From Symbiodinium natans (lineage: Eukaryota > Sar > Dinophyceae > Suessiales > Symbiodiniaceae), in assembly GCA_905221605.1 (NCBI GenBank), contig CAJNDS010002225.1, forward strand, positions 324,001 to 388,000: a stretch of 64,000 nucleotides of DNA, written 5' to 3'. The notes below the pieces were generated by a model that did not search any database, had not been told where the DNA came from, and saw only the letters and a program-made list of their open reading frames with translations. Position numbers and translations under genes: made by a program. Positions 55,020 through 64,000 of this stretch are shown piece by piece; the first letter of the stretch is position 1; the number at the start of each line of letters is the position of its first letter.

Positions 55020-58000
55020 TGTAAAGCCTGCAATTGCATGGCCAAAACAAGCTGCAAAAGGAGAAGAGGCCACATGTTGAGCTGCAAGTGATCACTGTAC
55101 CATCTGGCAACATTCAATGGGCCGCTTGGGCTACCAATAGTCCAAGGCACTGTGAAGTTTGAAAAGATGCGCTCAACGTTGTCTGATGCCATTAACAAGC
55201 CTCATGCTTGTAGCGGTACAAAACGCCAAGTCTACAACACTAGCAGCTAGCAGCTAGTTGAATCGAGCAGGCGACAATCTGAGAATCTGGGTCAGAAAAG
55301 GCTGTGCAGCTGGCTGGGGTTCATGATGTCCGGCTGGATCATGGAGAGGAGGAACAGCACCTGCACAACAGATGCATCCCTTGGGCCGCGTTTGCATGAG
55401 TTGGGTTCTGGTTTTCTACCGAATCCAGTGAAAAAGGCAGTGTTTCAGAATTTGGGGGCACACTACTCTCAACAATGTGCGGCACGCGCGAAGAAGCACT
55501 CACACATACACTTGGCCTGGGGCTGCAGCGATCAAATTTGGGGCTTTGCAAAAGGTGCACTTTGCAAAGGGTTTTTTTACGAGTACTATGTCTGACGTTT
55601 AAAACATCAGAGGCAGCGGTGGCCCAAGAGCACAAGGCCTGGCACAGCAGAAACACGCTGAATTCCAAGAGTCGGCACCTGCAGATCTGTGGAAGCGGCG
55701 CTCTTGAAGTTGCGAGCGACAGCGCAAGCAAATGTGCAACATTGTGCAACATTGGCCTGGCATCCGCTCTTTTCTTGCGCTTCTTCTCCTCCAAAAGCAA
55801 CACTCGGCCAGCACTTGTGCGCTCACATCTGCTCTGGGAGTTCGAACTGGAAAAGCTTTTGTATATAAATATATATACGGGTACACATACAAGAGTAGCT
55901 GAGTTACACTCAAAGAAGCTCACTGAGAGAGAAGTCTCCGTCTCTTCTTCTCTCTCTCCCACGCTCTCCCTCTCCTGCCCCTGCTGCATGAGGTCGTTCA
56001 AAGATGGGATGACGTCCATGTTGACCTTGGCCGCCTGACGAGGAAAAGTGGCAAAACTGCAAACTCACCATAAAGAAAGATAATGTGAAGGTCGAGCTTG
56101 TTTTGGGGTAAACAAAGGTAGGAGAAGTTTCCAGCTAAAATCGCCACTCCTTTCAGGGCTTTGAATGGTTCAGATTTGACACAATCATCCCTGTTGCACA
56201 AATTTTGGGCACACTCAAGCGCGCTGTGCGCGTCAGTCAATCGCCAGCTAAGGAATCTTGGTGCTTCTCTTTCACTCAGACTGCACAAGACTGCAAGAAG
56301 GTCATACTCATTAAGAGTTGGCAGAAAGAGCAGAAGAGCTCTGAACCCTGCCCCTGATCATGTCCATGGCCTCGGAGTCGTCACCTCCCCGCTTTTTGCG
56401 GGCGTTCTCCAACTCCTGCGAAAAATGCACAAACACGTGAGCGCTGAATGTAAATCAGAGTGTTTGGCATGTGAGCAGAACTGTGCACTTGGCAACGGCT
56501 CAGCGGCTCAGACAGATGATAGATTCTGATAGATGCTGGTCGACCTTTCAGTTACAAGTCAGCTCTTCCTTCTCCAGCTGGCGCTCATTGAAGGTAAAAT
56601 CCTGAGCCACCGATGATTTCCAAAGAATGCCGGTGCACAGTGCAGTGCTAGATGCCAGGAGCAGGACCTCCCATTTTTCTCCCTTCGGCCTGCCAGCGTT
56701 TGCAGAGACATCCCAATTGCTACCAGTGACGGTGCGTTCATCACTCAAGGTATGCTCAATCTACTGTTATTCCGCATAATGGCTTCATGTGGTCTTCGCC
56801 TGTTCAAGTCCTCCTTGCTTAGCACCGTGCTGGCACCTGTTGTAACATTGTCTCACTTGTAGAATAGGACAAGTTCCCGATCAGTCACAACCATCTGCCA
56901 CGTGATGCTCGGGCGTTGGCGGACGAGTGTCAAGCAATAGTTGCGGCCTTCGCAGCGCATGAAAATCTTGATGAATGCTTGCAACGGCATCTCCGAGTCT
57001 CCTATGGTCGGTGAACATGCGCAGACCCAAAGCGCGCCGAGAGCTCTGCTACTCATGGCCTGTGTCACCTTCCCTCATTGCTACCGACAGTTTCGTGCAC
57101 TGTCTTCAACTCCCAGCAACCCTTCACTCGCATTACACAGGAAAGGTCCTTTCCTAGTCCTAGGCACAAGACACATCCTCTACTTCTCCTTGCCGGTTGC
57201 TGCGAGCTGTCGAAACTCATTGCTCACACGTTTGCATTGGCGTCTTTGGCGGCTTGTTCGGCAACGAATTGTTTCATGGTGCTGCCATTCCGCGAGTCCT
57301 TCTGCACATTTCTGCACGCATCACGCACACTTCGTCCATGCATGTCTTTGCCCATGCGACATGTACAGCGGACAGGGCGAGCCCAGCCTTTGACCATCCA
57401 GAAGTCTCGTTCACGAGGCGCTTCACCTACATGCTTTCGAAAACGCAGGAGGTTTCACAAAGGGAAGCCATTCGAGCACGAGAGTGAAAAAAGGACAGCA
57501 TCAGCTTTGGCCTTCTTTGCCTTGCGAAGGATCATCAACCTCAGACGACCCACCGATGTAACGCTTTGGTCCATTGCAGAAAGGTTCAGCTCGCTGCCAC
57601 AGCCACCGAGCTCGAACTGGCAGAGTTCCTTCAAAAATCACACTTCAACATGTTGGAAAGTTAAATTCTCAAAACGTCTCCAAGCTCATGCACTAGGGAA
57701 AGAAGCAACGTCGGTCTTGAAATTGGCCGTAGATTGAGATGCTGGAACCTCAAAGCGGCAACAGCTTGTAAGCCCAAGTGAAGCAGACACGGATGGGAGA
57801 TTGATGGATGCTTCTTTCCGGGAAAACGGGCTGCTCCCGTTCTCAAGGACATTTCTAACGCGTTCGTGGTCTCTCAGCTGCGGGCCGGAGGCAGAATGAT
57901 GTCAACCAGATCCATGTTGTCAAGCCTTGCATTGGTATGGCAGTCATATGATCAAAGCATGGAGCCTTCCCAGCATCTCGACAAGAGGCACAATACGCCC

Positions 58001-58795
58001 GTCTCCATCGAGAAAGAAGACCTTGTCTGGGTCCAGGCCTCACATCCGGCCACATCCGGCCACATCCGGCCACATCGGCACGAAGTAGCAGAATTCCATG
58101 CTAAGCTTAAGCTCGTTACCCCAGTACTTGGCAGCCTGTTTCCCAAGGCTTTCGACCTTGCTCAGACCACGAGGCTGTCTGCAGGCATGAACCCTGCAAG
58201 CCGCCTTCTCGTTCAGGCGAACAAGGAACTTCGCATCTCTGGATCCTAGCCAAGGCTAATTATCCGGTTGCAGGCTCTTCAACGACTCAAACGCTGAAAC
58301 TGACTGTAGCCGCACCTGCACCCTCACCATTGATGTGAAGGTTAAAACCAGTTGTTTCGGTGCCAGTCAAAAAGTGCACATCGACCATCATCTGCTCATC
58401 CTGCGATCGATTCCATGATTTGTAGAAGGCATCGAAAGCACTGATATATAAATAAATAGGAGCAAACAAACGTAACTCGAAACACGACAGCGGGGTGCCT
58501 CGTTCTTGGGTCGTCTGCGCAGGAACCGGTCTATGGTTTCTCGCGTGACCTCCGGGTTGATGCGACCAGGGTGACCGATGCTTGAAACAGCTAGTCCAAG
58601 GATCCAGCACTTTGAATTCGAATCTTCTGGTCCGTGTCCAGCGTTACTCTTTGCTGCGACCTGTGAGGAAGGCACGGATGCATCCGTATTCAGAGCGCAA
58701 CAGATCACGGCAGGCCTCAATTCCTCAAGTTGCTGCTTTTCCTCGGTGAACTCGTCGTTGCCTGGGAAGGTCTGGCAGGCTGATCTCTGAGAACA
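55020..58795 (-). CDS. Unidentified multi-exon gene, at least ten exon candidates
   Basis: Minus-strand exons in order: about 58790-58700 (FPGNDEFTEEKQQLEELR); 58590-58490 (GRINPEVTRETIDRFLRRR); 58440-58328 between TATATCAG and a GTGAGG donor (FDAFYKSWNRSQDEQMM, LTGTETTGFNLHING); 58249-58085 (KVESLGKQAAKYWGNELK, MEFCYFVPM); 58040-57955 (LDPDKVFFLDGDGRIVPLVE); 57625-57480 (MDQSVTSVGRLRLMILRK); 57010-56858 (LQAFIKIFMRCEGRNYCL, ITWQMVVTDRELVLF); 56750-56555 (TVTGSNWDVSANAGRP, WEVLLLASSTALCTGIL); 56420-56315 after TTTTTCGCAG (ELENARKKRGGDDSEAMD); 56037-55960 after GTCAG (KVNMDVIPSLNDLMQQG); 55372-55310 after TGTGCAG (VLFLLSMIQPDIMNPSQL); 55200-55020 (ASDNVERIFSNFTVPWTI, LLLLQLVLAMQLQAL). Two or three hydrophobic stretches suggest a membrane-associated C-terminal part. 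I do not recognise the family; it may be two adjacent genes. Confidence 0.5.
58043..58078. repeat. 10-bp tandem repeat CACATCCGGC
   Basis: Three and a half perfect copies of CACATCCGGC lie exactly between two good minus-strand exon candidates. They are either in a very short intron or form a length-variable coding repeat. Confidence 0.85.
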
Positions 58796-58799
58796 GATA

Positions 58800-59385
58800 A
58801 AACTGACATACTACCCACGGGCTTCGTGTGAGCAGCTTGGGGGGGCATGATCTCGTTCATCCTCATTTCATTTCGTGCTTCATCATTCCCTTGGCGCAGA
58901 GTCGCAGGAACCCCACCTCAACTCGGATTGTCTCATATGGTTTCAAGATGTTCCATTCCTGGTGTCTGGCATACCATTTGGGTACCCTCATAAGCAGCAT
59001 GAACACACACCAGCCCCATGGACGTTCTTTGCAACTCAACTGTTCATGCTGAGTCAGACTCCGTGTCCGTGTGCGATTGTGTGCGCGTAGTCAATGTTTT
59101 TTACTCATTGACGTGAGTCTTCTTTGCGCCCCTTGCAGCACAACAAAAAAACCACGGTGTCAAGACTGACGGCACGTGACAAAAGGGTTCGCGCACCAAG
59201 AAACACAGGATTCGCTTGCACATGTTCGTGTGGGCAAAACCAAAGCTAAAGTAATTCATGTTTCTGGCTTGTGGCTTCAGCCGAGGATCGACCCCGACCA
59301 ACACCCGGTAGCAACACGCAACACAGGCCGAACACCGCGAACGGCATGCAAAGAAACGCTTGGCAAATCAAGCGCCAGACAATCC
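58800..59385. other. No gene seen
   Basis: No coding pattern or repeat stands out. It is probably the boundary between the unidentified gene below and the coiled-coil gene above. Confidence 0.35.
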
Positions 59386-59389
59386 TTTA

Positions 59390-59715
59390 ATTTGTTTTGG
59401 AGCTCCAGCATCTCCAACTCCTCCTCCGACATGTACATGTGAGCGCTCACGTCGAAACGCTGAAGTTCAGGAACAAGGGCTCACGACTATGTCAAGTGCG
59501 CGAAGCCGCGAAGTGTTCCGCCCCCGGTCCTTCTGGAGCAGCTTGTTGAGCTCGACCTGCCAGAATTGAAGCACATTGCTTACATTGCATCATGTTTGCA
59601 TCTCTCTGAAAGCTCGGACTCCACGCTCTGTCTGCAACAAGACACTCAACTGGCCAAAGGCCTCCTCTTTTTTCATTTTTCTTTGCAATTCCTGCAAGCC
59701 GTCCCGACAAGCGAG
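59390..59715 (-). CDS. Coiled-coil protein, three exons
   Basis: Three closely spaced minus-strand exons. At 59695-59600, after GGCTTGCAG, is ELQRKMKKEEAFGQLSVLL with QTERGVRAFREMQT beyond a possible internal junction. At 59555-59480, after TGGCAG, is VELNKLLQKDRGRNTSRL. At about 59465-59395, after ACTTCAG, is RFDVSAHMYMSEEELEML followed by ELQNKLK. Heptad-like spacing and Glu/Lys/Leu composition indicate coiled coil. They may belong with the coil exons at 60.9-64.0 kb in one gene. No motor or other head domain is seen. Confidence 0.5.
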
Positions 59716-60648
59716 TACAGCCCATGGCCTAGCACATGCATTGCACAAGCTAGATCCTGCAGGTGGTCCGACTTCGTTATTCTCTCCAACGGCTTTCCCG
59801 TCTCGTCGAAACCCTCGACCTGGCAGATTGGCCATTTGGCACACGACTGGTACAAGTGCACAAGACTATCTGGAGCCCAGTCTCCATACGAGCAAACATC
59901 CATGCAATATCACGCAATGCCAGAGGCAAGCGGTTCTCAAACACTGAATGTTCTGGGCCGAGAAAGGCCAGGCAAAGAGCTGCACGAAAACCCGTCAAAA
60001 CTCTACAGAACCCCCTCCAGCCAAAATTCCCTGCCTGAACGTGGAACATTCTAAACTTTAAGGGACAGAGGTAGTCTTTTTGAGGCGAAGTTGTGTGCCA
60101 TAACAAAAATTTTGCACGTGAACTAACAAATGGCAGCCAAAGCTTGGGTATTCCTCCAGATCGACCTGGCATCACCAAACAAAAGAGTACAAGTATTTAA
60201 ACCTCCTTGCCACACTTGTCCACTTGGCATGGAGAACATCAGTCGTCCTGGCACTCTACAACATTCTATAAGCATTGGGTATCTCGACTTGACCAGCGCG
60301 CCCTGAGCCCAGAGCCCCGCCCCTTTTGCCCGTCAAGCCAGGCCGAGGCAGTCAACGCGCAGCGTACATGTCGCACAGATCAGAGATCAGGCTGAGAATT
60401 GAATCAGGTCCAGGCCGCCCATTCTTTAATACCCTCATATTCAGCCATCTCAGCAGGGCTGCTACAGGAAAGCTTGAAGAGGGCACTGGGGCCCCCGGTC
60501 AACTCTTCACCATAAGACTGGTTTGCACATGCCTAGCCAACAGGTGCGACGGGAAGTGCTGTGCATCTGTAGTTATGAATGGTCTAGATAGTATGTGCCA
60601 AGCACTCCATCGCGAGGCTAAGGCTCCTAAGGTAACTCTGATGACATT

Positions 60649-60823
60649 CTTGCGCAGGCACGAAACCTTTGAAACGCTTCTTACAACTCTTGAGAAAGCA
60701 GCTGCGGCTGAGCAATCGCTGGCCTCTGCCCTGTCGCAACGCAAAGAGAATGCAACAGCCATACCATCTCGCACCATATCGCCAAGCAAGAGGACAGATG
60801 GCAGGAAACGGGCCTGTAAATGA
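60649..60823 (+). CDS. Plus-strand exon candidate, helical
   Basis: After a CTTGCGCAG acceptor the plus strand encodes HETFETLLTTLEKAAAAEQS, LASALSQRKENATAIPSR and a basic end to a stop at 60823. The minus strand is also open here (MVRDGMAVAFSLRCDRAE). The plus reading is more helix-like, but it would be the only host exon on that strand, so strand assignment is uncertain. Confidence 0.3.
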
Positions 60824-60903
60824 TGAGTATTCCAACCAATATGTCCCAACGAAGCTTCCATCTTAGCGTCACACGAGTCACAGCCCAAATAGCCCAGTCC
60901 ATA

Positions 60904-61110
60904 TCAGCCTACCGTTGAGAGCGCAGCCGGTAATCTGGCGGAACAATGTACCGCTGCAGCAGGTTGGCCTGCAAAACAGATGAAGAAGACACTTGCTGCC
61001 TGCACGTCTTCGGATCGTTTCAGATCCGCCTCCGTCTCCTCGACGGATTCTACCAGCCCAGTCGTTTGGTCAATCCTGCCAAGGCTGTTACGTGCCCGAG
61101 CTGTCACTCC
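60904..61110 (-). CDS. Exon candidate, helical
   Basis: The minus strand encodes ARNSLGRIDQTTGLVESV, EETEADLKRSEDVQAAS and a short hydrophobic run. Acidic heptad-like character matches the neighbouring coiled-coil exons. Boundaries are not clear, and a plus-strand frame overlaps. Confidence 0.4.
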   Translation of the reverse strand, partial: GVTARARNSLGRIDQTTGLVESVEETEADLKRSEDVQAASVFFICFAGQPAAAVHCSARLPAALSTVG

Positions 61111-61857
61111 AGATCTCGAAGACTTGCATATACTCTTTCCTGCGAGGGCGTGCCTTATCCCCGACAAGTCTGGAGACCCGAGCCCCCGACAAACCCTAGT
61201 CATGGATAAGGCCCATTCTCCTTTCCTGCCTTCTGGTTGAAAGAAGGACTGGATGTGAGGAACTTCTGGACGTCTTTGTACCTAGTACTTGCATTTAGCA
61301 CGTGTGCAGGTCAGAAAGCAGGAGCGCACCTGCAGATGACAGGCTTCCCAGAGTCTTTGTCGAATCCATCTTGCCTCTCGCCTGGCCGCAAAATCATCGA
61401 CGGACGATTTTCTTGGGGATCGCAAGCAACGTCGATGCAAATGCTAACCTGCAATCCTACACCAGATGTACGACATTTGTATCCCAACTCGCAGGATTTA
61501 CACCAGCACGCGGTGAAGGACTGCGAGGAGAGGATGTTGGATCAATCGAACCTTGAATTGGAAGAAACTCAGCACTTGCAAAACGCAATCCCGAAAATGA
61601 AGAGAGTGCTGTTCGGTGAGCATAGCTCCGTGGTTATCCTGCACCATGGAAAGGACCTTTCAATGTCCTGTTGCAGCGCTGGTCGGCCAATAACATGCCA
61701 GACGCAAGAAAGATGCTCAACACAATTCTTACAGTACTTTTTTGGGTGGACTATAGCATGGACTGTTGGACAAAGCCAGCAGCTTTTCAGCTGCTTGGGT
61801 GCGCGACGAACTTTGCGTGGACTGGGATCGGAGGTGTCGTCTCTCGTATCCCTAAGT

Positions 61858-62058
61858 GCAAAAGAAAAGAGAGAGAGAACAAGAGAGAAAGAACAAGAGA
61901 GAAAAAACAAGAGAGGGAAAACAAGAGAAAGAGAGAGACAGAGAGAGAACAAGAGAGAGAGAGAGAGAACAAGAGATAAAAAGAGAGAGAGAGAGAACAA
62001 TAGAGGGAGAGAGAGAGAGAGAACAAGAAAAAGAGAGAGGGAGAGAGGGTGTCTTGCT
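61858..62058. repeat. (GA)n / GAGAACAA purine array
   Basis: About 200 bp of GAGAGA with regular AACAA interruptions. Glu/Arg-rich frames are artefacts. Confidence 0.95.
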
Positions 62059-62793
62059 GCTGCAGCACCACGGAGGCTCATATCAAAAATCACTTGTGTT
62101 TCCCGGCTGTTTCGCCCTCTTGGTTCACTATGGGGGTTAGGACAAGCTTGCAGATGTCAGAGCTTCTCCCCCCATGTAGTTTTGATGCCCAGCCCCCCCC
62201 CCCCCCCCCCCCTCCCGCACCGCTTCTGCCCCAGACGCCCCCCGCACCACCTCTCTCCCTCTCTCTTTTCACCCCCACCTCTCTCCTTTTTCGCGCCCTT
62301 CTATGCCCTTCCCGAATGTAGCCCTGTGACCTCAGCCTTGAACCCTCATCCAAGCAACCTCCACGTCGCCTCAGTTTAGCGTTAAAGCGGATCGGGGCTG
62401 AGGGTTCGCAAGACACTCGACCAAAGGGGTCGCGGGCGGCGCAAGCTGAAGACCCAGACAACACCCAGACCTTACTTTATTGGGCTACAGGGATATTTGT
62501 GATTTGTTCTCGTTGTTTTGAGACCTCAACTATCAAGCATGAGGCACCAATTCTCCGAACATGGTTCGGAACATGTGTACATCCACTACTAAACGCCTCG
62601 AAAATGCCGTCAACACGCCTCTGAACACGCCTAGTCTTCAGACCGACATGCGCGGAAGACCTCTCTAGATGCCTCTGTAAAATGCAGCCCCGAAACACGC
62701 AACAAAATTTAAATGATTCTCAATGCCCTTAACACCCCTCTAGACACACCGGGCGTCCAAACTCAGCCCCGAAACGTGCAGGTGCGGAACACA

Positions 62794-62850
62794 AGGAGCC
62801 CACGAAGGAGCCACCAAGGAGCCACCAAGGAGCCACCAAGGAGCGAAGGA
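62794..62850. repeat. 11-bp tandem repeat GGAGCCACCAA
   Basis: Four near-perfect units, flanked by AAGGAGC half-units. Confidence 0.85.
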
Positions 62851-63539
62851 GCACAAATCCGAAACCTTGGCCCCCGTTCGGAGGGACCCATCGAAGGACA
62901 GGGCCACGCAGCGGAACAGATCCCTGCCATCACCCATGGTCTGGTAAGCAACCGTGGGAGCTACAGACAAGTTCCATGAAAAGCCCGCCCCCACTTTCGT
63001 CATTTAGTCACGAAAGACTGAGGCAGCCTTGAGGGGCCACCCACAACATTCCAGAACAACTCAGTGCCCCGCCCGCTCGGCACTCGAAGAAGAGCTGCCC
63101 TTGCCACAAGAAGCTGCAGTGGCCGCAAGCCCTGTGGGGCAGATATTAAAAGTTCTGAACAGCCAGTTGCTGCTAAGCAACGGAATTGGAGTAGCTCGAT
63201 CAGTAGTGAGAACTACTGGAGGTAGGTCTTCAGCACTGCTGGCGACCTTGGGACAGGTTGCAGACAGGTTGCAGACTGGTTGCAGAGAACTTGACACCAT
63301 CGGCTGCACAACATGACATGACAGCAAGGTACAGGACGGTACAAGCATTGCACGCTCCAATGCAAGATGCCGCTGACGTGCGACTCGTGCGCTTCGTGTG
63401 TTCACGAAAATCCTATTGCACATCCAAACACAACGATAGGTTTGGGAGCAGCTCACAGTGTGCAGCTCTTCATGCGTGTGTATCAGGTCTTCTTCAGTGA
63501 CAAAGTGAAATATACCGTGTTTGCTGTATATTGAAAGCT

Positions 63540-63655
63540 ACCTCTTAGCCTGCCAGCTAGACTGTGACTAGGCTCCACCTCGGAGGTCTCTGCCAGCTTC
63601 GCCGGAAGTTGACCGAACTCTGACGCCGTTTCAGGTTTCTGAGGTTGTCTCAGAT
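63540..63655 (-). CDS. Exon candidate of coiled-coil gene
   Basis: The minus strand encodes RQPQKPETASEFGQLPAK, then LAETSEVEPSHSLAGRL: polar and acidic, in frame for about 38 codons. It sits between better coil exons on the same strand. Confidence 0.3.
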
Positions 63656-63784
63656 GACTGAGGTAGACTGAGATTGCGACGCCATGTATCAACACCAAGG
63701 ACTGGCAGATTGCATGGTATTGGCATGACGTAATGCAGCCTACTGTGCCTGATGTGGCCTCATGTGGCCTAGCGTGTCATGCGC

Positions 63785-64000
63785 GAAGCAAGGTCTGAGA
63801 GAGGGAAGCCTTCGCCTCACGCTCATCGCTCATGGTGCTCCTCAGCTCGGATCCGAGCACCTGAAGTTCATGTGGAAGCGATGTTGAAAGAGAGCAAAGA
63901 GAGCTTTACAATTGAAAAGGTTCCAGAGCAATTTTGAGAGCAATTGGAAGCACCTTGACCATCTCACTCTTCAGCTTCTCCTGCTGGAAAGGCTGAAGCC
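63785..64000 (-). CDS. Coiled-coil gene, two exons at window edge (partial)
   Basis: At 63983-63952, after CCTTTCCAG, the minus strand encodes QEKLKSEMVK and ends at a GTGCTTCC donor. At about 63871-63790, after AACTTCAG, it encodes VLGSELRSTMSDEREAKA followed by SLSQTLL. Both have coiled-coil composition and canonical splice dinucleotides. The gene continues beyond the window and probably includes the helical exons at 59.4-63.6 kb. Identity is unknown. Confidence 0.5.

Larger units (their letters stand above)
61240..63480. other. Mostly repeat and intron-like sequence
   Basis: Includes a GAGA-rich array (61858-62058), 20 consecutive C (62193-62212), a GGAGCCACCAA tandem repeat (62794-62850) and a CAGGTTGCAGA repeat (63251-63287). 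A plus frame at 63080-63290 is open with some helical character (SPVGQILKVLNSQLLLS) but lacks support. Confidence 0.4.

Noticed and set aside
1-64000. CRISPR arrays, bacterial operons, tRNA or rRNA genes
   Set aside because: No regularly spaced repeats with unique spacers, no ribosome-binding/operon layout, and no tRNA TPsiC/anticodon-arm pattern or rRNA core was found by eye.

Overview
The window looks like dinoflagellate nuclear DNA. Evidence: very long imperfect trinucleotide arrays, scattered degenerate TTTAGGG telomere-type repeats, short exons in wide repeat-filled introns with relaxed donors, a gag with a CCCH finger followed by a pol carrying an LFAG/PPC methyltransferase-like domain and an RT start (a pattern I recall from Symbiodiniaceae predicted proteomes), and a match to the 3' end of the dinoflagellate spliced leader upstream of an intronless ORF. 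There is no prokaryotic-style gene packing, and no tRNA or rRNA gene was recognised.

Coding evidence lies almost wholly on the minus strand, as expected for the unidirectional gene arrays of dinoflagellates. From high to low coordinates: coiled-coil exons (64.0-59.4 kb), an unidentified multi-exon gene (58.8-55.0 kb), isolated exon candidates (53.3-47.8 kb), a multi-pass membrane protein resembling polycystin-type channels (45.8-42.5 kb, perhaps on to 41.2 kb), a decayed retroelement (38.1-33.6 kb), a coiled-coil exon (33.2 kb), a three-ORF intronless cassette (29.7-23.8 kb), a potassium channel with S4, pore, S6, C-linker and part of a cyclic-nucleotide-binding domain (about 19.7-14.8 kb), unidentified exons (13.9-5.6 kb), and an NHL-repeat protein (3.3-2.7 kb). 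Exon limits are approximate; where a splice site is visible it is named.

The accessory part is 22-41 kb. At 22046-23134 is a foldback element: long inverted arms built of a 14-15 bp tandem repeat and flanked by an 8-bp target duplication. It abuts an 840-bp TAG/CAG array. Next come the minus-strand cassette ORFs (one about 1000 codons with a single in-frame stop, one with a frameshift, and a third that begins downstream of a relict spliced leader and runs into the array). A plus-strand ORF1-like gene at 31593 sits in an 890-bp segment bounded by perfect 21-bp direct repeats. The retroelement at 33.6-38.4 kb is marked by a strand-specific excess of the tetramer TAGC. Then follow telomere-like repeats that change orientation several times and a 1-kb trinucleotide/9-mer satellite.

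Most of the rest is intron or intergenic sequence with microsatellites and short tandem repeats. Exon assignments rest on amino-acid pattern, openness of frame and splice dinucleotides only, so gene names are kept to the clearest cases.
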